64,000 nucleotides of DNA from contig NC_064678.1 in NCBI RefSeq assembly GCF_023278565.1, positions 6,138,001-6,202,000 on the forward strand. Reading direction: 5' to 3'. Positions 44,302 through 55,907 of the stretch are shown here, one piece after another. Positions within the stretch are counted from its first letter, which is position 1. Each line of letters begins with the position of its first letter. The notes beneath the pieces were generated by a model that saw nothing but the letters and a program-made list of their open reading frames with translations, searched no databases and was not told where the DNA came from. The translations under genes were made by a program, and so were the position numbers. This DNA is from Colletotrichum lupini. Lineage: Eukaryota > Ascomycota > Sordariomycetes > Glomerellales > Glomerellaceae.

Positions 44302-45285
44302 ATGGAATTCCAGGCCCTCGTGAGATATGAATACCAAGGGAGTGTATTTTACGGCAATCTCGTACGAACTGGTGAGTTTGGCTATACTATCGAGCGACTG
44401 AATGGGAATCTAGATGTCGGACTAGAGAGAACAAACATCAGAGACACGGCGGTAAAAGTGAGTGTTAGAGAACTTGCGGCCAGCTAGTCTGTGGTTTTTT
44501 CCTTCCAAGATCGCAAAGACCAATGCTGATTCGACCCATTCCGCAATGTAGCTGCTTTGCCCGTTGGAAAGAACGCCCATCATCATGTGCCTGGGGTTAA
44601 ACTATGCTTGATACGCGATAGAATCAAATGTGAGTGAAGATGCACATTTGAAGTCCTTTGCGAGGTTCTCTAAACCAATGGCCCACAGCTTCCCGTATGC
44701 GCCTTTCCCATCATCTTCACAAAGCCGCCCGACGCCCTCGCAGGCCCCCACAATCCCATCATCGTCCACCATGACGCGCAGGACAAGCTAGACTACGAGG
44801 GTGAACTCTGCGTCATCATTGGTCGGGACGTCAAGAACGCGACTCTCGACAACGCCCTGGACTATGTCCTCGGGTACGCCGCAGGGAACGACGTGACCGC
44901 CCGCAACTTCCAGATCCCCGGCGCCTCGGGCGGCCAGTACTCCTACTGCAAGTCCTTCGATGGGTTCGCTCCTATCGGGCCGGCCATCTGGTCGCCGAGT
45001 GTCATTCCGGATCCGCATGCGTTGCGGTTCCGCACCAGGGTCAACGGGAAGGTCGTCCAGGAGACGGAGACTTCTGATATGATTTGGTCGGTGGCGCAGG
45101 TTATCGTGCATCTTTCGCGAGGGACGACGTTGAGGAAGGGGACTGTGATTATGATGGGCACGCCTGGGGGCGTTGGGTACTCGCGCGGTGTGTTTTTGAA
45201 ACATGGGGATGTTGTTGCAGTTGAGCTTGATGGTCTCGGGAGGATCCAGAACGAGATTGTGTTTGAGGGAGCCCATGTAGCGTAA
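44302..45285 (+). pseudogene. Fumarylacetoacetate hydrolase-family gene with one premature TGA
   Basis: Exons 44302-44457, 44552-44629 and 44689-45285 join in phase into a typical FAH-family protein of about 276 residues. The first exon is the N-terminal small domain (MEFQALVRYEYQGSVFYGNL). The second holds ERTPIIMCLGLNY. The third holds FPIIFTKPPDAL, the metal-binding DYEGELCVIIG, GYAAGNDVTARN, KSFDGFAPIGP and the terminal GTVIMMGTPGGVGY. Family members cleave C-C bonds of 2,4-dioxo acids (fumarylpyruvate, fumarylacetoacetate, oxaloacetate) with Mg2+/Mn2+. Codon 72 (44609-44611) is TGA where homologues usually have Arg after NY(A); CGA-to-TGA is a single C-to-T change. No alternative splice removes it cleanly. 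Otherwise the frame is perfect, so inactivation is recent or the base is an error. Confidence 0.75.
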
Positions 45286-45366
45286 GCGGAGCGCTTGTCG
45301 TCTAAGACCGGGAAGCCGGGATGATATTCTGTGATCAGGGGACGGCTTCTTGAACTTTCAATATTT

Positions 45367-48049
45367 TCATTGAAGGCCGACTCCTTTCTTGAATTCAGCT
45401 AGCCATTCAGGGATGTCTGCAGCCGTTTGATTCCACGGGTCATCACTGGCAAATGTGAGTCAGTTTGCGTGATCTTACAGTGTCATGCAGGGCAGTACTT
45501 ACTCATCGAAAATTACCCATCTTGCATGGTATCTAAGCTCATCATCTGAAGGGATATGCATGTTAGGGTTCTGAGGCGAAATGGTGGTCGCAACGAATCG
45601 TGATAGTTCCCCTTCCAAACGAGCATATCTGTTAGGGTCGTTCAAGAAGAACGGCATATCAGTGCCTCTTGAACGCTCAGATCGTCTAAGTGAGTGTCCA
45701 GATCCTTCAAAGATTGACTTGGCCGTTTGCAACCGCGTGTATAAGTCACTGGGCTTCCTTGACATAGATTCAAAACTGAAGTCTGTGGAGGTGTAATCTT
45801 GATCGTCGACGGGGTCGCAATAGCTTGAAGACATCTGTGTGTGAGCTGATCCGAATTGAGTGGTTGCTCGTGCTTTGCCAGCCGACATTGGTATAAGCCT
45901 CTCAGCATCTCCCGTCAACTGGTTCAGCTCAGCTAGCCCTGTAAAGAAGCTGCTGAGTTGGCTATCAGACGTGTTAGCCATGGTATCTAGACATGGTACT
46001 AGTTCCCCATAGGAGTCTCCTGCAAAGGCCTCGACCCTCTGTCGTAGTGGTGCTAGCCACAATGTTGACTTCCACATGAGGCGGACTATAAATCCAGCAA
46101 ATCTTCTCGAAGGGTTCGTCGATGCCGACTCTATTCTGTTCAGAATGACGCAAGCTTCCTGCTGAAGATCGTCATCAGAGGGCGTGAGACCTAGAACGAG
46201 GTGCTCTCTAAGATGCCTGCACAGCTGAGCCTCTAGTTCGCAGTCCTCAAAGATGTCCGCCTTGCCAATTATCTGGAGTTGAGTCGCGCGAAGTTTGGCT
46301 AGTTGATAGCATTGGTTCATGGGACGTAGGCGCGCCTTTTCAGATAATTCCGTATCATTCATCAACAAGTCTCGAAGCCAGGATGACGCATTCGGCGTGC
46401 CGCTGGGCCTGAAAAATTCGGAGGCGTACAAGATGGTACAAGCCTCGTAGATGACCTCATCGTCCGAGGGCAGTCGTTCGTGTTCCTCAAAGTAGTTACG
46501 AACAAAGTATTCTACTTCAAGCTTGAGGAGTTCGTATGCGCTCGGTGCGGAACCAGCCGGCGAAACACTTGCGCAGTAGGGCACCGGCGCACTTTGCTCA
46601 AACTGGATTACGCCTTGGGGAATGGTGAGTTTTGGAGGTTTCAAGACTGGGCAGGTTTCACTTACAAGGAGGCACCGCGTTATCGACTTTTGCGAGAATT
46701 TGGGGCTCAAAACCCCAATCCCCTTTCCAATTTGACATAGTGTTCCCGTCGTCTCGATAGTGATCCGCAATATGGTCCCCGCGCGTCGTCCATGAATCAA
46801 AGGTAGTTCCACAGAAGCCACATCTTGACCGAATCTTGTCCGTGGTAACCTTCCAAGTCTCTGCGGTTTTAGACATCTGACTTGTCTTGTGTACAAGTTT
46901 CAAATGTTGCCGGAGATGGTCTTTTCGGTAGTACGTACGCTCTTTGACCGGTCGTTCCGAGCAGGCTGCTTGGTGGTGGTCGTCGAGATGCTGTTGGGTT
47001 GGGTTGGCCTCGTCGCAGAAGACGCAAATCACCCCTTTCTCAGGGTGTTGCGTGGTCGACCCGTGCGGAGAACACACCCATTCCTCAAGTGAGAGGTGGA
47101 GGGACTTTTCGTGTCTTTGCCAGTCGTACTTTGTCTTGAAGGTTTCAGCGCAGAAGGTGCATTGGTAGGTATTGATCTGTCGAAGGCTCAACCTGTTCCC
47201 CCTTCGTTCTTTTAGCATTGCTCGTCTTCTCCGACGATTCGAGTCCTTCCGGAGTGCCTCCATAGGGGTCGGAGATTTGCTAGAGCCATGGGAGTATGCC
47301 GAAGCATTGGAATGCGACCCCCCGCTTGACTGAGATGTGCCAACGCTACTAATGCTCGAGGCGTTCTCCCAAGATCCTGCCGAAGGCCGAGAGCGGCCCA
47401 AGAGTCCCGGATGCTTTGATGATGCAGCGACTGCGCGAGAAATATCGGCAGCTGAAGCAGGCTCGCTATCTGGCGGAGAGTGCTCCCATCGTTGCATCGG
47501 GTTCATTTGTTCGAATGCCATGGGCGTCGGTCGTCGAACGGGCACGTCTATGGGACTAGAACCAGCCTCGGTCCGGGCCGGTGTGGAGGCCCCGCCTGGG
47601 CGAATCTTCCTGCGCCGACGAGTATTGGCGAACCAGTTTATTAGTTGCTGCTTGCTCAACCCTGTTTGCTTCAGTAATCGCTCGGCCTGATCCGGGGTCG
47701 GATACGGATGCCGCTCGTGGTTTTCGAACCATGTTTTCAGGACTCTGATGTTTGCTGATGTGAAGCGACTGCCCACTTTCGTTCCGCCCTCCGTGGTATT
47801 CGGCGTGTCTTGCGGTGGCTCACGTTCGTCGAAGAGTGGGACACCACCAGACACGCTTGAAGATGCAGATATCCGTCCGTCCTCAGATGGTGTTCCATTC
47901 ACTGCATCGTCGGGTTTTCTCGAGTCTTTGGGAAACATATCGGAAAACGCTTCGTCGGAAAGGAATAGACTGAGGTCGAAATCATCGTCCACCTCATTGG
48001 ACCGCGCATTTGCCAGAACATTGTCGGCCATTAACAATGACTTTTCCAT
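45367..48049 (-). CDS. Homeobox (KN/TALE) plus C2H2 zinc-finger transcription factor, three exons
   Basis: Minus-strand exons 46666-48049, 45503-46613 and 45367-45445; introns of 52 and 57 nt are phase-consistent, giving about 857 residues. For intron 1 only the CAAG acceptor keeps the frame; the nearby CCAG would create a stop. The homeodomain at about residues 95-150 has YPTPDQAERLLKQTGLSKQQLINWFANTRRRR, with WFANTRRRR in helix 3 as in TALE/KN proteins. Serine-rich linkers follow. C2H2-type fingers start with YQCTFCAETFKTKYDWQRHEKSLH, continue with the CVFCDEANPTQQHLDDHH unit and end with CGFCGTTFDSWTTRGDHIADH. This combination is known from Pezizomycotina homeobox regulators. The C-terminal half is acidic/helical and unrecognised. 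Nuclear regulator, targets unknown. Confidence 0.9.
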
Positions 48050-48952
48050 CGCTTCTTCCCGTTGAATGACTTGAAATAGTCACAGCGAGCGCAGATATGA
48101 AGGTTCTCTAGTCTTGACAGTAATGCCTCAACGTGACGCAGTGAAGTTAGCCGATGTTGGTCGAGAGTGGGGGTTTGAAGCAATGGGGATGCATTGATCA
48201 CAGTGAGGTGGGGAGGTTGTCAAAGAAGGGCGGTGATACGGGGCGCTAATCATGCAGGCAAGATCCCAACGCCATTCCGTCGGCGCCTTACTCATCTCGG
48301 ACTTTGCTGACCAAATCCTGTTGTACTTACCCCAAAAGTGATTGCCTTTGGTTCAAATGGAACAGATGATGATCTATGCAATGGGCCTAGATGGCTTGAG
48401 AAAAGGAATAAGACGACGATTAATGAGACAAAACGAGCAAAGCAATCAGCAGATGGCTGAAATTCCGTGCTTTTAACGGCAAAAGAGAACAAGTTGCATG
48501 TGCTAAAGTCTATTGTTATCTTTCTTCTTACGAATGGTAATCGACAATTTACACCACAAATCGCTCAACAACGAGAGCAATGAACAAACATTACACCAGG
48601 AATAGACAAAATATGAGCCAGGACTTACTGAGGCATCGGAAACAAGACAGAATGATACTGAGTAAAGCGAGAGACAGCCGTGACAGAGACAGAGGCAGGC
48701 TGTCTGCTTTATAAACCTCGCTTGCATTCGCATCAATCGTGGTTTCCTCATGGGTTTTCGGGCCTTATTCATGCTCATTCCCTACCCAAACTCAGATGCA
48801 CTCCATATTTCCACCCCCTAGCGCGATTGAGGGTATCATAACCCTTGCTCACGATGGACCTCGTTACTGCCGCAGCCCTAACGATCCACAACTCTACAGA
48901 TTCAATGAGGCTCCAGAACGATAGCTCAAACATCTGACATCTGCTATCAACC
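48050..48952. other. Upstream region of the homeobox gene
   Basis: About 900 bp between the homeobox gene start and the tRNA gene. Several short reverse frames (48292-48492, 48503-48778) are open but look non-coding; they may be uORFs in a long 5' leader. No other gene recognised. Confidence 0.45.
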
Positions 48953-49033
48953 GCGTCGATGATTTAGTGGTAAAATTCTCCGTTGCCATCGAGCAGCGTC
49001 GGGGAGCCGGGGGTTCGATTCCCCCTCGACGCA
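48953..49033 (+). tRNA. tRNA-Gly (GCC) with a 10-nt intron
   Basis: The seven-pair acceptor stem GCGTCGA/TCGACGC is perfect and the discriminator is A49033. The D-arm is ATTTAGTGGTAAAAT. The anticodon stem CTCCG pairs with CGGGG after removing a 10-nt intron (48989-48998) located one base 3' of the anticodon GCC (48985-48987), the canonical intron site. The T-arm is GGGGG TTCGATT CCCCC. A T5 terminator follows. Confidence 0.93.
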
Positions 49034-49035
49034 GC

Positions 49036-49040
49036 TTTTT
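49036..49040 (+). terminator. RNA polymerase III terminator
   Basis: A run of five T residues begins 3 nt after the tRNA 3' end. Confidence 0.75.
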
Positions 49041-49957
49041 GCCTCGTATCGTCACGAGTCAGTGTGCCAGTATAGGAGATGATTTTATGTCGAGTTTTTG
49101 CTTCATCGACATAATCCTAGCTAGACTGGCGATGGACGTTGGTCCTAGCTGACCATGGGAGTAGACTGAGGATTGCAAGCATTGACTGGACGATAGAGGT
49201 CTTCAAGAATGGATAGTATGCCATCTCGAACTCCAGTCGGCTTGGCCATTACATGCTGTTAGTGCAAGTAGCTCCTATATATGCTCTGTGCATCCAACTA
49301 GTAATTAACGGCTATACGTTGACGCTTTCGATCGGCAAGGATCAGCTGCGTCGCAACACTTCTTCAATATGCATCGAATAAGCCGACTAACATTGCGTCA
49401 TTATCAATATGCTCATTTAGAATGAGAATGCTCAATGCAGTGATAAGCGAAATACCTGTAAAGTCAATCATGTACTCGTTATGTACCGTGACGCAACTAT
49501 GCTTCTTGAATGTGAGAAGCCTCAAAGATGTATCTCACTCCAATTTGGTTAGGACTGTCTTCTTCCTTCCTGCTTCTAATTTGAAAACACTGCCCGACTG
49601 CGATATTTGGGTTCAAGGAGTATTAATATCTGTTGTAAAATAACTTTGACGCTGTTGAACCTTGACAATCGTCGAAGCCCAGGGGTTCATCTTATCTTGC
49701 CTGGGCAACTCATGTCATGGCGCTATGGCGATCCTATCACACCACTGTCACCTGCCGGTTTTGGTGACTTTGCCCCACCGGACGTGCATCCCGCCGGTTG
49801 CCGGACTCCCGCTCTTCCATTACACTCTCTTAAACCACGCCCGTCCCACCTTCTGAATGTCGCCGTCACCAACTCTTTGCTCACTTTGTCTCTGTGGTAA
49901 GGCATTGAAGGTGTGTGCTTGGCCATCAACTAGTCAAGAAAATTTCCTGACGAAGCA
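49041..49957. other. Intergenic, no gene seen
   Basis: Spacer between the tRNA and the PNGase A-like gene. Short overlapping frames at 49607-49929 lie in the probable promoter and leader of the latter. Nothing recognised. Confidence 0.45.
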
Positions 49958-51371
49958 ATGGGCACAATCAACAACCAGACCGGTGGCGGTTGGGGCTTGC
50001 TCAAGGGACTCCTCCTCCTCGGGTCCCTTACATCCTGGGCTTGCGGAGAGCAGTTCCACGTCCAGCGCGCGGCGCAATACCAAGAGCTGGATGTGCGGAG
50101 CCCCAGAATCGGGCATGTCTTGGCTCACATGGATCGCATCGCATACGACGCAGATGTCACGCCTAGTGCGACCGCGCCGCCAGCCTCTACGAGAACACCA
50201 CTGCTTGACACCTTTCAAGTGGCCGAGCCTGTCCTGGAGCCTACAGGGCAGGCAGTTACGGTCACGTTGATGGAGCACCAATTTGCCAACAGCTACGGTA
50301 CCCCTTTCGTTGGAGACTATTCGCCCCCAGACTTCGATTTTGATCACGTCGTGCTCAACTTCACCGTCGAGGTTAGGGGCAGGCAATTCGATCGCTGGGG
50401 CTCCGTGTACTTGGGAGATGTCAACATCTTCGCGACCTCCACCGCCGAGCCCACGTCATACGGCATCACCTGGACCTGGTTGAAGGATTCCACGCCGTAT
50501 CTGTCACTCTGGAAAGAGCCACAGACTCTCATATTCCAACTTGACAATGTCATTACAGACGTCTACACAGGCCTGCTCAACTCCACTCTCACGGCCACCT
50601 TCTTCAAGAGTCCCGTTCGGACCGGAGGACAAGCGCCAGCAGACCTCGTCCTGCCAGTTTCTGCCAACAAGAGCCCAGTCACTGCCAGTTTTTGGACGTA
50701 CCCTGAAGAGAACGCCACTGCTTCTGTCCAATTTCCTCGCAACGTCAACCGGGCCGTCTTCTCCACGTCTGTCAAGGGACAAGGGAACGAGGAGTTTTGG
50801 TGGAGTAACGTCCCGCAGTCAGCCGTAGATGCTTTCGTGCCGGATGTGGGTAGCTATCCGGGATATTCGCCTTTCCGAGAGGTCCAGGTCCTTATCGACG
50901 GTCAATTGGCGGGTGTGCACTGGCCCTTCCCAGACATCTTCACAGGCGGCGTGGTGCCCCAACTCCATCGCCCGATTGTGGGTATCAACGCGTTCGACTT
51001 GCGAGATCACGAGATTGACATCACCCCGTGGCTGCCCCTTCTTTGTGACGGAAATAACCACACCATTGGCATCAAAGTTGTCGGGCTAGTGGATGACGGC
51101 AAGTCAAGCGCCAGCCTCACAAATACCACGGGTAGTAGTTGGTACCTTGTAGGCAAGGTCTTCCTATGGCTTGACGACGAAGGAAGCATCACGACGGGCG
51201 TCATTTCTAAGAAGACAAACCCTGAGCCCTCCATTGCATTCTTATAGACGCTCAAGCAAAACGCTACCGGCTTCAACTCGACCCTGGATTATTCCTTATC
51301 GGTGCAACGCGATTTCACGATCACCTCGTTCCTCACTACGCAAAAGGGCAACGGCACAGCAACTTAGAAGC

Positions 51372-54300
51372 CAGCGCTTATACCCATACAAACAAATCAA
51401 ATATAAGGTTCGTATTTAATTATTTAGCTCATTTCTCGCGCTATATTTAATTATTTAATAATTAATTAATAGATTTGATTAATTTGCTAATCGGGAATTA
51501 AATAAAGCTATTACGAAAGTCCTTATAATACTAACTTATAGACTTTACTTTAATTAGCTTTTTTAATTAAAAAATTAACCTGTTATTTTTATAATACTAT
51601 TATAAAGCTAGTTCTTAAGATATTAGACCTCTTCTAGCGTAAAGGATCTTATTAATAATTATTATAAAGTCAAAATTAACTTCGTAAGGCTAAATATCCT
51701 CTTATAGTTTATTATTATTATAAAGATTATAAAAATATTAAATATAAGCTTACTTAATATTAAATAGGTTAGCTAATAATTAATTTATTATTAAATTAAG
51801 TTAAGGACTAACTAAGGGATAATTTATAAATAATATTAATTAAGCTTAGGTACGTAATTAATTATTATATTTATTATTCGAGATATTAATTATTACCGGT
51901 ATTATAAGTTTTTTATGATACTTTTTAAAATTATAAGGGTATTAAAAGTAGCTTATAACTATTATAATAAAGGAGGAGGACTTAGATAACGAAGAGGAGG
52001 AGGACTTACTATCTTATTTATATACTATCTTTATTAATAATTATAAAGTCCCTTTTTTATATTAAATAGCTAGTAGTTTTATTTAAGTATATCTTACCTC
52101 TTCTCTAGCTATTTTAATCCTTACCTAAGGTAAAAAATAATTACTATAGTATAGAGTAAAGAGTTACTTAACTTAGTATAATACTTATTAAAAACTTACT
52201 AAGTATTAATAATTAATAGTTAGAAATATTTTTACGAGTTAAAATTACTATTAAAAAATAGCTCTACTCGCTCCCTAAGTATATATTTAGATTAAATATA
52301 ACGAGGGATATTACTTAAAATTAGAGATTAAAAAAGAGGTTAAAATATAAATTAATGACGAGCTAATTACTAACGAAGTAGTATTATTTATATTAATTAC
52401 GATTACGACGCTACGATTTAAAAAGCCGTAAGATCTATCTCTTTTTTAAAAGGTTTATTATATAACTTCTTTTACTCCTCGAGACGGTTAATAAGGTATT
52501 TAAAACTTATTATTACTTTTTATAAACGGCTATAACTATTTCCTTTACCCTAGCCCTAATATCTTATTATTTAGAGGTAAAGTAGCTTAAGTACTACTTT
52601 TAGCTCGGTTAATAATTACTAATTATTATTATTAAGAACGTCCTTAATAAGGATCCGTTACTTTAGATTTTTATAAGCTTAACTAATTACTAAAAAAGTA
52701 TAAATCTACTTTCTTTTTTATAAAGAGCGCTATATTATAAAATATATTAAATTCTATTTTATATCGTTATTAAGTATTAGTATAAGCTCTTGCGACGACT
52801 CCTTGAAGAGAGTAAATATATTATTTTCGTTAGTCTTATTACTAACCTCGAGGAAGGCCTTATATTATTAAAGTAACAAGTAAATAAATTTAATAACGTT
52901 TTAAAGCTTATTAATAAGGCCCTTTATATATCAAAAGTTAAGATCTTTTTAAAGTTACTTAGTATTAATTAATATATCTAATTTTTATTTAAATACCTCT
53001 TTATTATTATTAAATAAAAAGGCCTTATTAATAAGGTTAAGAATATAACTATAATACTTTATCCTCTAGTTAAAAATATCTTTTTAAGTATAAATATAAG
53101 ATAATATAAGATATAAATAACCTAGGTAAGTATTATTATTTAAAATATTATCGTAAATAACAACTCCGACTTAATTACCTAATTCTTAATCGTTTATTAC
53201 CGATTTTATAGTTTAGGTAATATTAGCCCTATTATAAATACTATATTATTATTATAAAATAATAAAATATTATATCTATTACTTAGTATAGTTTAGAAAG
53301 TAAGTAAAGACGGTAATAATAGCATTCTATATTAGCGAGGTTTATAAATTAAATAATAAATAGACTTTTATTATTAACCTCCGGATCTCTACCCTAATTA
53401 TATCTTTTTTCTTAGTAAAGATCCTACTTAGCTCCTTTTTTATATTTTTATATAATAATAAGAGTTCGTTAGTAATATTATAATTTAATTAATAAAGGAG
53501 GGCCTAGAAGTAAGGATTATAAAAAGTTATAAATAAGCTATTATTATTAATAATATACTTAATTACTAATTCTTTAATTCTTATTACTTAGCCCTTCGTA
53601 ATAATATTAAAAATAAGTTTCTATTTTTTTAATATAAAGTCGTATTTAGAGGATTTTAATAAATATAACGACTCGCTAAAGCTTAGATCTATTACTTAGT
53701 ATTTTAATTTTAAATAAGCCATTACTAAGCTCGTAGTTACTATTTTAAAATAAGTAACGATACCTATTTTATTATAATAATAATAAAACTAAAAGACTTC
53801 GCTTTAAATATTTTTATTATAGATCTTTTAAATAAAGACCTCCTCTAAATAGATCTACGACTTTCTTAGCTTTATACCCTTTTATAATATTAAATCGTTA
53901 TTAATAAAAGTCCTCCCTTTTTAAATTATTTTTAAAAAGGCGAGGAGGCTATTATAATTATCGAGATTGGTTAATAATACGAGGCTAGCGTTAGTTAAGG
54001 TTTATAATTATAAAATAATCCGAAATAGTAGCTACGTACTAAAGATTATGTAACTTATTACTAATTAATTAATTATAATATAGCGAATTAATTAATATAT
54101 AATTTAATTAATATTAATAATAATTATAATAATCACAAAGGGTTAGAAATAGTAGTACGTAACTTCGTTAGTTTTATTAATATTAAGAAAAAGAAGTACT
54201 AAAGGTTTTTTAAATTCCTAAATATAGTAAGATATTAAATTTAGGGCTTTATAATACTTAGGCTTTTTTTTATAGTAATTATTAATAATCTATTTAGTTA

Positions 54301-54585
54301 AATAGTATAATACTAAATTTATAATTATAAATAAGGAGTTGCGGGTTCGAATCCCGCTCTAGGTATTTATGTTCTTAATTATAAACTTCTATAGGGTATA
54401 GTTAAGAATATTAATTTTTAATTAGCCCGGCCCCGGATTTTCTTTTTTCTAAGCGACCTTATATTTAATTAAATATATTAAATATAGGGCCTTATGATAT
54501 TTAATTATTTAACTTGCTGAAATTCCTATATTTGACTGTTTGTTTGACTTATTTGTTTGATTAATTTCAATGGGTATAAGCGCTG
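51372..54585. mobile_element. hAT-like DNA transposon (8-bp TSD, CAG... TIR), RIP-killed
   Basis: The element is 3,214 bp, near the size of autonomous hAT elements. Terminal inverted repeats of 16 bp are CAGCGCTTATACCCAT at the left (51372-51387) and its complement at the right (54570-54585). The 8-bp target duplication is TTAGAAGC (51364-51371) versus TTGGAAGC (54586-54593), a single G-to-A change. The subterminal motif CAAACAAAT recurs inverted at the other end. The interior is strongly TpA-rich with no intact frame, and I recognise no transposase domain, so the hAT assignment rests on TSD length, terminal CAG and size. A tRNA-like relic lies near its right end (about 54290-54366). Confidence 0.88.
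54290..54366 (+). other. tRNA-like relic with intact T-arm/B-box inside the transposon
   Basis: The sequence GCGGGTTCGAATCCCGC (54341-54357) forms a perfect T-arm containing the B-box consensus GGTTCGAATCC, followed by TCTAGGTA like an acceptor 3' strand. Upstream, TTTAGTTAAATAG resembles a RIP-altered A-box/D-arm. The anticodon region is too mutated to assign. It could be a captured tRNA or the head of a tRNA-derived SINE. Confidence 0.45.
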
Positions 54586-55114
54586 TTGGAAGCAGAGCCT
54601 CTTATACTCTAACGTTGGAGGCCTGTACGCCAACGGTTACGGAGGCATTAATACGTTCTCGACCATTGGCGAGGAGACGTTAAAAGTTCCTGGATGGGAC
54701 TACAAGACAACCTTTTCGTACCCGCTCTACTGCAACACAACCACCTCGTATCTCCCGGCAGGAAATTTGACTCTATGGGCACAGCTGGATCAAGGCCTCA
54801 AGCTTCACGTCCAGGGAAACACCGTCTACCCGACCGGCCTTGAAGCCTTTGAGGGTGAGGGATCGAAGTGGGTCGGCAGCGTCATTGATACGGACAGGAA
54901 TGGAACCGCGAACTATTCCAGATACGCAGACAATACTGTTACCTCGGGAGCCGGGCGTACACACCAGATTTTTCATCTCAGGGGACTGGACAGTGATGGG
55001 ACTTACGAGACGCCGGGGACGGAGCTCCACTTCCGGGATGTGACTGCGTACAACAACTCTGTGATAGCCGACAAAGAAGTCATTGCAGGCAAAGTTGTGA
55101 CGGGGCGCGCTTAG

Positions 55115-55907
55115 GAGTGATCTCGGGGTTCATTTGACATCATATTCGAATTCGAAACACGTGTAATAGTTCAAATAATATTTCTGGAAATAGGCTTGAA
55201 CGAGTGTTGTAACGAGTGCACGGCTTGAGTTATGTATACTCATTGGAAGGGGTCTGGAATCCCTAAGAGGTGCTCAAGCGTTGAAGGTATGGTGCACCGT
55301 CGTTATTGATGAGATTCTCAAAGTCAATTGTTCAAGCACATTAAATAGTCCCGCGTCATCCACGGGCCGCGCGGGAGAATCAGGTGCAATGGCTGTTATC
55401 ACCCGGATTTCGGCACATTGTCTTGCAGACGAGACGAATTTGGCAGCAGCTAAAACCCGAAACTTATCTAGCAAATCATTACAAAACATTACGCCTATGG
55501 TAATATTATCAAGCAGTGGGCAAACACACTTTGATGGGAGCCTCGGTTGTGCCTCTTTGAGGTAATCGTTTGTCTCTCCGCATTTTTCCAGAGATGGAAC
55601 TCAATCGCAATTACCAACCCATCTTCTGGTCTTAATACCCTCCAAAAACATGCCTTGCTAGACCTTTGAGGCTTTGCTTTCGACTCTACGGAAGGCTCGC
55701 AAGTACAACAGTTGAGCAACCTAAGGTAAGATTAAATGCAAGAAATCTCAACTGATGAAGGAAATCGGGTGTAGTATGAGACCTAGCGAGATGCAGCGTC
55801 AGCTCGGGATTTACATGATACTTCTCACATCAACTTCAATCTTCATCATCTATCCTTCTTTCATTGCCACAAGTCACCTAAAAAGAAAACTTCTCACAAC
55901 TTACAAG
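55115..55907. other. Intergenic, no gene seen
   Basis: Spacer between the split PNGase A gene and the SDR gene. Open frames such as 55281-55565 (+) and 55495-55719 (-) show no domains. The SDR promoter must be in the 3' half. Confidence 0.45.

Larger units (their letters stand above)
49958..55114 (+). pseudogene. PNGase A-like glycoamidase gene split by a hAT-like transposon
   Basis: The left part is open from 49958 to a TAG at 51245-51247 (429 codons), then in the same frame to a second TAG at 51365-51367 next to the insertion. The right part resumes in the same phase at 54586 and ends at 55114. Without the element (51372-54585) and one 8-bp duplication the frame is continuous, about 645 codons. 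A signal peptide (about residues 10-29) precedes a domain typical of peptide-N4-(N-acetyl-beta-glucosaminyl)asparagine amidase A: VLEPTGQAVTVTLMEHQFANSYG, GDYSPP, VVLNFTVEVRGRQFDRWGSVYLG, and YSNVGGLYANGYGG in the right part. Family enzymes remove N-glycans from glycoproteins, secreted or in the ER. Both stops fit RIP-type changes: CAG to TAG and TGG to TAG. The gene cannot make full-length protein. Confidence 0.9.
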
